A stretch of DNA of 64,000 nt from contig JAFKEE010000019.1 of NCBI GenBank assembly GCA_017307505.1, positions 1-64,000 of the forward strand, written 5' to 3'. The position numbers and the translations under genes were made by a program. The notes beneath the pieces are model-generated. The model made no database searches, was not told the origin of the DNA, and saw only the letters and a list, made by a program, of their open reading frames with translations. How positions within the stretch are numbered: the first letter of the stretch is position 1; each line of letters starts with the position of its first letter. The stretch is from Acidobacteriota bacterium. GTDB lineage: Bacteria; Acidobacteriota; Terriglobia; Bryobacterales; Bryobacteraceae. This document shows, piece after piece, positions 13,316 to 20,530 of this stretch.

Positions 13316-13625
13316 GCATGCCATTGCCGATATTTGCGTAATCCCTCTCGGTGTCGGGACCTCTGTATCCCGCGAGGTAACCGTCTGCGAGAGGATTCTG
13401 CGAGAATCCGGACTGAAAACGATGCTCCACGCCTATGGCACCAATGTCGAGGGGGAGTGGGACGACGTGATGGCCGCCATCAAGCGCTGCCACGAAGCCC
13501 TGCACGAACTTGGGGTGCCGAGGATCTCCACCAATATCCGCATCGGCACGCGCGTCGACAAGATGCAGACCATGCAGGACAAGGTCGAGCGAGTGGAGCA
13601 GCGCCTGGTGGAGGATTCGCACTGA
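13314..13625 (+). CDS. MTH1187 family thiamine-binding protein (UPF0045/YqgV)
   Basis: Small ferredoxin-like-fold protein. Family members bind thiamine or a related ligand and form tetramers; their cellular role is not settled. The 103-residue protein contains the family patterns ICVIPLGVGTSVSREV near the N terminus, LHAYGTNVEGEWDDVMAAI in the middle and STNIRIGTRVDK near 80. The ATG at 13314 lies in the right arm of a perfect hairpin. The stop codon is one base before the ATG of the MbfA-like gene, so the two are probably translated from one transcript. I found no TPP riboswitch. Confidence 0.9.
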   Translation: MHAIADICVIPLGVGTSVSREVTVCERILRESGLKTMLHAYGTNVEGEWDDVMAAIKRCHEALHELGVPRISTNIRIGTRVDKMQTMQDKVERVEQRLVEDSH

Positions 13626-13626
13626 A

Positions 13627-14586
13627 ATGGCGCGCAATTTCAAAGATCTGCACGAGCGGGAGATCCTCGCCCTGGCCATTGCGCTGGAGGAGGAGGACGG
13701 CCGTATTTATGCCGACTTCTCGGACGGTTTGCGAGATACATACCCAGCCACGGCGGCGATGTTCGATGGGATCCGTGGGGAGGAATCGAATCATCGCGCG
13801 CGGCTGATTGAACTCTTCCAACACAAGTTCGGGGAGCACATCCCGTTGATCCGCCGCTCGGACGTAAACGGGTTCGTTCAGCGGAAGCCCGTCTGGCTGC
13901 TACGGCCGTTGGGGATCAATGTAGTCCGCAAGCAGGCTGAGATTATGGAGTTGGAGACGCGGCGCTTCTATGAGAAAGCCGCGCAGCAAGTCTCCGACGC
14001 TTCGATCCGCAAATTACTGGGCGATCTGGCTGAAGAAGAGCGGAAGCACTCCGCGGCAGCCGAATCGCTGGAAGAAGAGCATCTCGCCCATGGTGAGCGG
14101 GAGAAGGAAGATGCCGCGCACCGGCGCTTGTTCGTGCTGCAGATTGTGCAGCCGGGCCTGGCCGGGCTGATGGATGGGTCCGTTTCGACGCTGGCTCCGC
14201 TGTTCGCGGCCGCTTACTCGACCCAAAGTAGTTGGAATGCTTTTCTGGTCGGGCTGGCGGCGTCGGTGGGCGCGGGTATCTCGATGGGGTTTGCGGAAGC
14301 GCTGTCGGACGACGGCTCGTTGACAGGCCGCGGGCATCCGTGGATTCGGGGTGTCGTCTGCGGGTTGATGACGACCGCCGGCGGCGTCGGACACACGCTG
14401 CCGTTTCTGATCCCGAATTTTCACCTGGCGATGACGTCGGCCGTGGCGGTGGTGGCCGTGGAACTGGCGGTGATCAGTTGGGTCCGCCACCGCTTCATGG
14501 ACACACCGATTGTCTCGGCCGCCCTGCAGGTAGTGCTAGGCGGAGTGCTGGTGTTCCTGGCGGGCATGTTCATCGGCAGCGCGTAG
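13627..14586 (+). CDS. mbfA: MbfA-type ferritin-like/VIT1 fusion, probable iron (or manganese) exporter
   Basis: Inner-membrane protein with an N-terminal ferritin-like (erythrin) domain and a C-terminal VIT1/CCC1 transporter domain. Characterised MbfA proteins export iron and protect against iron and peroxide stress. Residues 1-165 carry diiron-type helices with ExxH pairs (EESNH and EEERKH) and paired glutamates (LEEED, EIMELETRRFYEKA). Residues about 175-319 have the VIT1 signature LMDGSVSTLAPLFAAAY and four to five membrane helices. The ATG at 13627 follows the previous stop by one base; an upstream in-frame start at 13510 would sit entirely inside the previous gene. The 319-residue length agrees with MbfA. 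No Fur or Irr box was recognised. Confidence 0.92.
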   Translation: MARNFKDLHEREILALAIALEEEDGRIYADFSDGLRDTYPATAAMFDGIRGEESNHRARLIELFQHKFGEHIPLIRRSDVNGFVQRKPVWLLRPLGINVVRKQAEIMELETRRFYEKAAQQVSDASIRKLLGDLAEEERKHSAAAESLEEEHLAHGEREKEDAAHRRLFVLQIVQPGLAGLMDGSVSTLAPLFAAAYSTQSSWNAFLVGLAASVGAGISMGFAEALSDDGSLTGRGHPWIRGVVCGLMTTAGGVGHTLPFLIPNFHLAMTSAVAVVAVELAVISWVRHRFMDTPIVSAALQVVLGGVLVFLAGMFIGSA

Positions 14587-14656
14587 ACTGTAAGTCGGCA
14601 TTCCGGTGGTTTTGCCGTGTTGGGTGTGCGAGAATAGTGGAGTCCTTCCACGGTGT

Positions 14657-14734
14657 CGGGCCGTGGCGCAGCCTGGCTAGCGCGCTTGCTTGGGGTGCAA
14701 GAGGTCCCGAGTTCAAATCTCGGCGGCCCGACCA
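14657..14734 (+). tRNA. tRNA-Pro (anticodon GGG)
   Basis: A complete cloverleaf can be drawn. The acceptor stem is CGGGCCG (14657-14663) with CGGCCCG (14724-14730). The anticodon stem is CTTGC/GCAAG with loop TTGGGGT, giving anticodon GGG. The T arm is CCGAG-TTCAAAT-CTCGG, followed by discriminator A and an encoded CCA. Its 3' half is repeated in decayed form at 16304-16349. Confidence 0.97.
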
Positions 14735-15064
14735 ACTAACTCCTTCAGAAACAATCGAACCTCTAGTTCGTTGTGTACCCACAAACGGACAAGAATCGAC
14801 ACTCATTGCAGCCTGTGTGCTCGGAATCCTGCGCGCGCCCGACTGCTTGTCGATTTTCGCTAATGAGCCCCGCGTCATTGCGAGGCAGGCACGGACCGCG
14901 CTGATTGTCGAAGCGCAAGTAGGTACGCCGCGCGGCCTGATCCAGTGGTTCGAAGCCAGACTGCTCACGGACCACCTCCCCAGATTTCGGACCGATGAAG
15001 TGGAAGTGAGCAGATTGCGATTCCTGGCGGCGGACGAACTGCGTCGCGGAAACTGGTTAACTTA
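14735..15064 (+). other. Junction between tRNA-Pro and the DUF1016 gene
   Basis: This 330-base stretch follows directly after the CCA of the tRNA, where integrating elements often insert. I recognise nothing in its first 80 bases. The rest is occupied by the possible small gene at 14817-15065. Confidence 0.5.
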
Positions 15065-15065
15065 A
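14817..15065 (+). CDS. Possible small unrecognised protein coupled to the DUF1016 gene
   Basis: An 82-codon frame, open well upstream, ends in TAA whose last A is the first base of the DUF1016 ATG (TAATG). This arrangement is typical of translational coupling. It has no ATG; GTG at 14817 or TTG at 14847 are the possible starts. The product (for example RALIVEAQ-like and RLRFLAADELRRGNW segments) matches no family I know, and codon use resembles coding DNA. It could be the tail of a gene truncated when the islet formed. I cannot assign a function. Confidence 0.3.
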   Translation: MLGILRAPDCLSIFANEPRVIARQARTALIVEAQVGTPRGLIQWFEARLLTDHLPRFRTDEVEVSRLRFLAADELRRGNWLT

Positions 15066-16168
15066 TGAGAGTGACCAAACAACCGGGCATCGTGAAAACC
15101 GGCGCATACCAGCCCCTGTTCGAGGGGATTGTCGCATTGCTGGAAGAGTCCCGGCGAGCGGCGGGGCGGGCCGTCAACTCGATCCTCACGGCGGCCTATT
15201 GGGAGATTGGTCGCCGCATCGTCGAGGAAGAACAATCAGGGCATCGCAAGGCGAACTACGGCGATCAACTGATCGAGCAGTTGGCCGTGGACCTCACGGC
15301 CAGATTCGGCAAGGGCTTCTCCAGAACCAACGTATTTCAGATGCGCCAGTTCTACCTCTCCTTCCAGGAGATTGTCCAGACACCGTCTGAACAATCTTCG
15401 GAGCTGACAATTGTTCAGGCAGCGTCTGGACAGTTGCGGTCCTTTCCGCTTTCCTGGTCGCACTATGTCCGCCTGCTCTCTGTCCAGGACATGTCGGCCC
15501 GGCGCTTCTACGAGCAGCAGGCTTTGAGCTCCGGATGGTCCGTTCGCCAGTTGGACCGCCAGATCGCTTCTCAGTTCTACGAGCGTTCCAAAGTCGCGCG
15601 GCGGAATCTCGTAGCAAAGAGGCAACCGGGCGATGAACTCACACCCGACGAACACATCCGGGACCCTTTCGTGCTTGAGTTTCTCGGCCTGAAAGACGAA
15701 TACTCCGAACACGAACTCGAAGAGGCGCTGATCCAGCACCTTGAGCATTTCTTGCTGGAACTCGGCGACGACTTCGCCTTCATGGCCCGTCAGAAGCGAC
15801 TGCGGGTTGGCGATGAATGGTACCGCGTGGACCTGCTCTTCTACCATCGCCGGCTACGCAGCCTGATCCTCATCGATCTGAAACTCGGCCGATTCTCCCA
15901 CGCAGACGCCGGCCAGATGAACCTCTATCTGAACTATGCCCGCGAGCACTGGATCCTGCCTGGCGAGAATCCGCCTATCGGCTTGGTTCTCTGTTCCGAA
16001 CGGAACGAGGCGGTGGCGCACTATGCGCTCGGGAATCTGAACAACCAGGTGTTAGCCCGGGAGTACAAGTTGAGCTTGCCAGAGGAGGGAATCCTGGTGA
16101 GAGAGATCTCAGACACCCGCCGTGCATTACAGCTTCGAGCCCAATTCAAGCCGACGGTCGACCCGTAG
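15065..16168 (+). CDS. DUF1016 / YhcG-type PDDEXK nuclease
   Basis: Family members have an N-terminal helical DUF1016 domain and a C-terminal PD-(D/E)xK nuclease fold, and are often found in restriction-modification or mobile regions. The N-terminal part (about 15-190) shows YWEIGRRIVEEEQSG, the LAVDLTARFGKGFSRTNVFQM motif and SWSHYVRLLSV. The nuclease part (about 215-345) shows RDPFVLEFLGL, EWYRVDLLFYHRRLRSLILI followed by DLKLG (the D...ExK-like core, with D at VDLL and K in DLK), and GLVLCSERNEAVAHYAL. The 367-residue length is normal. It is flanked by a tRNA gene and a degenerate tRNA 3' copy and has no restriction or methylase partner in the window. Its DNA substrate is unknown. Confidence 0.92.
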   Translation: MRVTKQPGIVKTGAYQPLFEGIVALLEESRRAAGRAVNSILTAAYWEIGRRIVEEEQSGHRKANYGDQLIEQLAVDLTARFGKGFSRTNVFQMRQFYLSFQEIVQTPSEQSSELTIVQAASGQLRSFPLSWSHYVRLLSVQDMSARRFYEQQALSSGWSVRQLDRQIASQFYERSKVARRNLVAKRQPGDELTPDEHIRDPFVLEFLGLKDEYSEHELEEALIQHLEHFLLELGDDFAFMARQKRLRVGDEWYRVDLLFYHRRLRSLILIDLKLGRFSHADAGQMNLYLNYAREHWILPGENPPIGLVLCSERNEAVAHYALGNLNNQVLAREYKLSLPEEGILVREISDTRRALQLRAQFKPTVDP

Positions 16169-16564
16169 GCGCAGAGCGGCACCTAGGATCTCGCCATCAC
16201 CGGCGCCAACCGGCAGCCATCGTCCCCACCAGAAGCTAAGCGTATCTCATGTAAAACAAAGAAAATAAATACAACTGTGGTGACACAGAACCTCACCACG
16301 TTGTTGGGATGTGAGGGATCCCCGGGTACAAACCTCGGCGGCCTGGTCACTTAAGCGGAGCCCATACGGCGTCCCAGCCCTCTGTGCGCCTGCGCTTGGC
16401 AGGGGTGGGTCTGCGGGCGGAAGCCATGTTGCTCCATGACTCAGTAGACGGAGTTCCTCGCTCATAGAGGGGGATTGAACCCGGGGAGAAATGCGGGTGA
16501 GAGCCCTAGGACGGATCACACGACCGGATCCAGTATCTTTTGAGAAATTATTAGGTGAACTCTA
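16169..16564. other. Intergenic region with decayed tRNA copy
   Basis: This stretch has no convincing gene; a short frame at 16247-16519 shows no protein features. It contains the degenerate tRNA-Pro 3' half at 16304-16349 and ends at the PEP-CTERM gene promoter. Confidence 0.6.
16304..16349 (+). repeat. Degenerate copy of the tRNA-Pro 3' half (att-like)
   Basis: By hand alignment with one gap, about 35 of 45 positions match the tRNA-Pro sequence 14690-14734, from the anticodon loop through the T arm and acceptor strand to CCA. Most differences are transitions. The best-kept part is CTCGGCGGCC. No 5' half is present. This fits an old attachment-site duplication or a tRNA pseudogene. Confidence 0.6.
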
Positions 16565-16593
16565 TTGAGGGACTCAGCGACGGATGGTACGAT
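16565..16593 (+). promoter_or_regulatory. Candidate promoter of the PEP-CTERM gene
   Basis: TTGAGG (16565-16570), a 17-base spacer and TACGAT (16588-16593) lie about 70 bases before the gene. The match is moderate at both boxes, with ideal spacing. Confidence 0.5.
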
Positions 16594-16663
16594 GTACTCT
16601 GTCAAATTTTCGGGGGCGGCTTTGGCTTCGTTTGTTAGTGTTCTATCACTTCGGAGGAACATG

Positions 16664-17251
16664 ATGAAATCTATCTTGCTTGCGGCTCAGACTTTAGCTT
16701 TGATTGGATTCTCCGTGACCACCGCGTCGGCGGGTCCGATCACATTGTCGTCTGGCAGCTTAACATCAGTTATCACTTACGACGGCTCCTTCAGCGTGCC
16801 AACGGGCTTCACCATTAACGGTGTTGCCATCCTTGGCATAGACAATACCGGTACAGGGTCGGTTAACATCGTCACCGATTTTGGAGCGCCAGCGCCTAAC
16901 TTCACGCTAACTGCAACCAACGCCGGCATTAACGAGTTCGTCACTCTCGGCTTCGATCCCCTGTCGCTTTCAATCGCGCCCGACCTGAGCTTCTTCAGCA
17001 TCAACGCAACCGGGGTGGCAGGGACGGCGATTACGGACAGCGGCCTGGCTGCATTGGTTGGTACCACAACTTGGGTTTTTGGATTCTCTGCGGGCGGGCC
17101 GGGCCAGACCGATATCACCTACTCGTTCGTTAGCGGCACGGCAAACGACACCCTGAATACAGGGGGCAATGTCCCGGAACCGGCCACGGCTGCGTTGGTG
17201 GGTGGAGGGTTCTTAGCGCTTGCTTTGGCTCGACGGCGTCGCCGCATCTGA
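16664..17251 (+). CDS. PEP-CTERM sorting domain protein
   Basis: Secreted protein of about 195 residues. It has a signal peptide (MKSILLAAQTLALIGFSVTTASA), a beta-rich body of about 140 residues full of Thr, Gly and Ser, and a C-terminal tripartite tail: VPEPA, a hydrophobic helix (ALVGGGFLALALA) and RRRRR. Such tails are processed by exosortases and occur in exopolysaccharide producers. The body matches no domain I recognise. A GGAGG at 16653-16657 lies six bases before the ATG at 16664, which I prefer over the adjacent ATG at 16661 (three bases). A terminator follows. No exosortase gene is in the window, so processing must rely on a distant one. Confidence 0.88.
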   Translation: MKSILLAAQTLALIGFSVTTASAGPITLSSGSLTSVITYDGSFSVPTGFTINGVAILGIDNTGTGSVNIVTDFGAPAPNFTLTATNAGINEFVTLGFDPLSLSIAPDLSFFSINATGVAGTAITDSGLAALVGTTTWVFGFSAGGPGQTDITYSFVSGTANDTLNTGGNVPEPATAALVGGGFLALALARRRRRI

Positions 17252-17277
17252 GCAGTTCTGCAAGTCGCGGATCGAAA

Positions 17278-17308
17278 ACGGGAGCGAGACAACCTCGCTC
17301 CCGTTTTT
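17278..17308 (+). terminator. Rho-independent terminator after the PEP-CTERM gene
   Basis: ACGGGAGCGAG and CTCGCTCCCGT pair perfectly around ACAAC and are followed by TTTTAT. It stands about 27 bases after the stop codon. Confidence 0.93.
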
Positions 17309-17488
17309 ATTTGCCCGAGTTCCTTTGAAGGTCAATCAAGCCGGCTGCGGAGTAAGAATGAGAGGGCCTCGCCATGCAGGTTCGGACGCCTGAGCGACTC
17401 AAGGAAAACAACTTAGCCATCCATTGCCGGGGCTGAGAGGCGACCGGCACCCGGCCGCCCAACCCGTTACTCGACCTGCAGGCTCACT

Positions 17489-19099
17489 TTAGTTCGTCGT
17501 GCAGGCGTTCGAACCTGCCATCAAAGGCGCATTCAGAACGAATGCCTTCCAGGAGAGCTTATCCGTTGAGGTCTGGGAGTGCAGGCCCAGGCTCGCGATA
17601 AAGGCGCCAACTCGCTGAGCTGTCTCCGAAGTCATGAAACCACTGGTGTTGTAGTAGTCAACCAGGGAACTGACCACAGTAGACGGCATATCATTCAGTT
17701 GGAAGAAGTTGGCGGCCTGGACTTTGCCACTTGAGGTCCGCAGGGCGTCAAAGATGTTCTGCACAAAGGTCGACTGAGCCGACTCCGAACCACCCAGTAA
17801 TGCCGAAGTAGGGTAACCGACTTCCGTCAGTACCAGGGGTTTTCCTCCGGCCAAGGCTACGATCTCGGCCAACTCTGAGGCCACTACTGACGGCGCTCTT
17901 ACGGACATGTCGGCGTTTAGCGGATAGTAGGTAAATCCCACATGGCCTGACAAGGCGAGGATAGGTGTGACTACCGACGGAGTCGACCGCGCCGCATGAG
18001 TGAACACCACTCCAAACGTGGCTGAGGGGTACTGGCTCTTGAGCTGGCTTTGCATGGCTTGCAGGAAGGTCTGCAGATCAGCTGAGGCAGCCGGAACGTT
18101 TCGAAGATATACGTCCACCTCGTTGCCAAGGTTGATCCATCGGACCTTCGTCGTCACAACACTCTTCATTGCCTTCATCATGGTGACAAAGCGGCTGATG
18201 ACGGTTGCATCGCTCAGCTTCCGGCCTGCAAGGTCCGGGGGGACAGACAGGACCGTGGTGTCTATCGTGCGAACCGTCAGCGCGACATCGAAATTGTACT
18301 TTGCTGCCCACGACATCCACTGAGTGATGCTCGAGAAATCGTAAACCCCGGGGCTTTTCTCAATGTCGCTCCAGCGCACTGAAACATGGGAGAAGTTGCC
18401 GCCCGCGCCGGCAACCGAGGCCAGAGCCGCTTCACGCTCCGCTGTCGAGAAACTGGTTGAGGACGCGGGATTGCTGTCGATGCCAATCTTCGGGCAGGGG
18501 CCGTACGTGATAGACGGCGCCACAGGCGCGGTATAGCTGGACAGATTCATCGTGCCAAGCGTGAAAGCCCCCGGTCCAGTTCCGATCTGGACATATCCCA
18601 CACCATCGGCCAATACCCAATCCATCGCACCGCCGTACAGGTTCACGCTGAAGCGGCGGCAATTGGTATACGTTCTGCCTGGGGTCACAACCGTGGTGGA
18701 TGTGGACACAAGAGTGACGGAACCAAAGGAGGTATTCCAGATGGTTCCGGCGGTGCCGGTCTTCGGGAAGATGAGTTGTGGCGCGCTCAGAAAGTAGACT
18801 TCACTACCTATGGCTAAGCCCTCGAGTGAAATCCCGTCTGTGCCTGGATTGAAGACGAAGTCATAGTTGGTCCAGGGGTTAGTGAATCTGACGCGCACTC
18901 TTCGCTTCGCGGCCAGCACTTCATCAGACACAACTTCAAGAGACATGGGGTTGGCCTGGTAGGAATTGGTGAGCACCCAGCGGTTGCCGAGGGCCAGCGG
19001 TAAGTACTCCTGCGCCGACAGGGGCACCAGGCAGAAGATGAGAAATGTAATGGCGGCTAAGAATGAAGAAGAGACATTCGCAATTCGAGGGCTGCTCAT
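17489..19099 (-). CDS. Secreted clan GH-A-like glycoside hydrolase, paralogue of 42187-43788
   Basis: A signal peptide (about 1-30, ending LVPLSAQ) is followed by a beta-rich domain of about 170 residues (starting LPLALGNRWVLTN) and a TIM-barrel-like domain from about 205. Two motifs fit the catalytic glutamates of retaining clan GH-A enzymes: WINLGNEVDVYL near residue 325 (acid/base) and LVLTEVGYPT near 424 (nucleophile). The substrate is unknown. The protein at 42187-43788 has the same two domains, so the pair brackets the polysaccharide locus. I use the ATG at 19099, which starts a clean signal peptide; a TTG at 19117 would add six residues. It could degrade, trim or remodel the polymer made by the neighbouring genes (inference). 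No family number can be given without a search. Confidence 0.75.
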   Translation of the reverse strand: MSSPRIANVSSSFLAAITFLIFCLVPLSAQEYLPLALGNRWVLTNSYQANPMSLEVVSDEVLAAKRRVRVRFTNPWTNYDFVFNPGTDGISLEGLAIGSEVYFLSAPQLIFPKTGTAGTIWNTSFGSVTLVSTSTTVVTPGRTYTNCRRFSVNLYGGAMDWVLADGVGYVQIGTGPGAFTLGTMNLSSYTAPVAPSITYGPCPKIGIDSNPASSTSFSTAEREAALASVAGAGGNFSHVSVRWSDIEKSPGVYDFSSITQWMSWAAKYNFDVALTVRTIDTTVLSVPPDLAGRKLSDATVISRFVTMMKAMKSVVTTKVRWINLGNEVDVYLRNVPAASADLQTFLQAMQSQLKSQYPSATFGVVFTHAARSTPSVVTPILALSGHVGFTYYPLNADMSVRAPSVVASELAEIVALAGGKPLVLTEVGYPTSALLGGSESAQSTFVQNIFDALRTSSGKVQAANFFQLNDMPSTVVSSLVDYYNTSGFMTSETAQRVGAFIASLGLHSQTSTDKLSWKAFVLNAPLMAGSNACTTN

Positions 19100-19420
19100 A
19101 TACTTTTTTATCGGCAATTGGCGGAGTTCACTATGCTAGGCATTGACCCTAGGTCATTTCGAGGATCCCCCGAGGAACCGGCTGAGTGTTGCCACACTGG
19201 GGGATTTGCAATACTCCGGCCAATTCCCAGACTCAATATAAAAGCAGATTGAAACAACTGAAGAGTGATACGACTCGGCTCAGACTCCACGGGTTCCTGA
19301 CAGAGCATGGTACCAGGCCAGGTTCAGTCACAGTGTTCAGCAGGATAGCTATTACAGGCCGAAGGGGATCGTGAGCCTCGCGGTGCTGCCACGGAGCGTC
19401 CCGCCTCAATTGCAGGAGGC
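19100..19420. other. Intergenic region between the glycosidase and the first GT gene
   Basis: About 320 bases, holding the upstream region of the leftward glycosidase and the 3' end of the leftward GT operon. An inverted repeat TGACC-CTA-GGTCA lies at 19144-19156, about 45 bases upstream of the glycosidase ATG. No gene was recognised. Confidence 0.5.
19144..19156. promoter_or_regulatory. Operator-like inverted repeat TGACC-N3-GGTCA
   Basis: Perfect five-base arms upstream of the glycosidase gene. A related pair of half-sites, TGACCA and TGGTCA with a seven-base spacer, occurs at 45573-45591 upstream of the BNR-repeat gene. The spacers differ, so a shared regulator is only a possibility. Confidence 0.3.
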
Positions 19421-20530
19421 TCAGTCCGACATGCGCGCGTACATCTCTCTGGTGGCCGAGGCGCAGTTGTCCCAGGTGAACAGCTTGGCCCGCTCCAGAC
19501 CGCGGTGTATCAGATCAGTTCGATACGAACCATCCTGAGCCAGCCTGACCATCCCGTCACAGATTTCCTCTACCGATTCCGGGTTCGCGATCACGGCGGC
19601 GTCGCCAGCAACCTCCGGCAGGCAGGTTACATTCGAAGTCACCACTACGGTTCCACATGCCATCGACTCGAGGATTGGTATCCCAAAGCCTTCCCAGAGC
19701 GAAGGAAACACAAACATTTCGGCGGCGCTGTAAAGCTCCGGCAGTTCCCGGTGAGGAATGTAGCGGATTCGGGTGACCATGGACTGGAGCCCGTGCCGTT
19801 CGATGGCATCGCGGATGGCGCCCGGTTCGTCAGGCCGCCCAACCAGCACCAGACGAGCATCGGAACCGGTGCGTCTGCGGAACCCGGCATAAGCGTCGAT
19901 CACTCTGAAGATGTTCTTGCGTTCCTGCTGCTGACCCACAAAGAGAATGTATGGCGATCGGATCCCGTACTTCTCTGCCAGGAATGCTGCCGCCTGATCG
20001 CGTGGCTTGGGCTCGAATTCCGGGCCCACGCCCATATATGTGAGTGCGAGGCGTTCTCGCGGAACATGCTTCAGATTGTGCATGTTGTCGCGCAGATGGC
20101 CGGAAATGCACAGCAGGTACTTCGCCTTTTTTACGCCGATATTCAGTAGCGCGTTCAACCGGCGCACGACGTTTGACTGATAGAACTCAGGGTGGGACCA
20201 GTTGCTGTAGCACAGGATGGAAAGCAGGTACGGTTTGGTGGCGATGGGAGGCGGCACCATCGTCGCATGGAAAAAGTCGACTCCATCCTTGACTAGCATG
20301 GCTGGCAGCGTCACAGGGATACTTACAAATCGCGACTTAGGCTGCAGGACCCGGTATCTTACGTTTTCCTGCTGCACGCCGATCGCGCCAACTGCCTCAG
20401 GATGAGTGCAGTAGATGACATACTCGTTTCGTTTGTCATTTCGGGCGAGCGCGCGCACCAGTTCGATCTCGTACGTCTCCGGACCTCCGCCGCGGCGTCC
20501 AGGTGTGATCACAAAGATGCCGATCCTCAT
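19421..20530 (-). CDS. Glycosyltransferase family 4 (copy A of module 1)
   Basis: Cytoplasmic GT-B-fold retaining glycosyltransferase predicted to extend the lipid-linked repeat unit of the polysaccharide. The 369 residues begin MRIGIFVITPGRRGGGPETY, whose glycine-rich loop is the N-terminal GT-B motif. They carry YILFVGQQQERKN near 195 and the nucleotide-sugar motif EGFGIPILESMACG near 285. The donor and acceptor are unknown. It resembles the GT at 22777-23928 over its whole length. Its ATG overlaps the end of the upstream GT gene by four bases (ATGA). It is the last gene of the leftward operon. Confidence 0.93.
   Translation of the reverse strand: MRIGIFVITPGRRGGGPETYEIELVRALARNDKRNEYVIYCTHPEAVGAIGVQQENVRYRVLQPKSRFVSIPVTLPAMLVKDGVDFFHATMVPPPIATKPYLLSILCYSNWSHPEFYQSNVVRRLNALLNIGVKKAKYLLCISGHLRDNMHNLKHVPRERLALTYMGVGPEFEPKPRDQAAAFLAEKYGIRSPYILFVGQQQERKNIFRVIDAYAGFRRRTGSDARLVLVGRPDEPGAIRDAIERHGLQSMVTRIRYIPHRELPELYSAAEMFVFPSLWEGFGIPILESMACGTVVVTSNVTCLPEVAGDAAVIANPESVEEICDGMVRLAQDGSYRTDLIHRGLERAKLFTWDNCASATREMYARMSD

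Noticed and set aside
14232-14816. A frame running from the MbfA gene through the tRNA toward the DUF1016 gene.
   Set aside because: Its first part is a frame-shifted reading of mbfA and the middle crosses a tRNA gene, so only the last part is worth listing.
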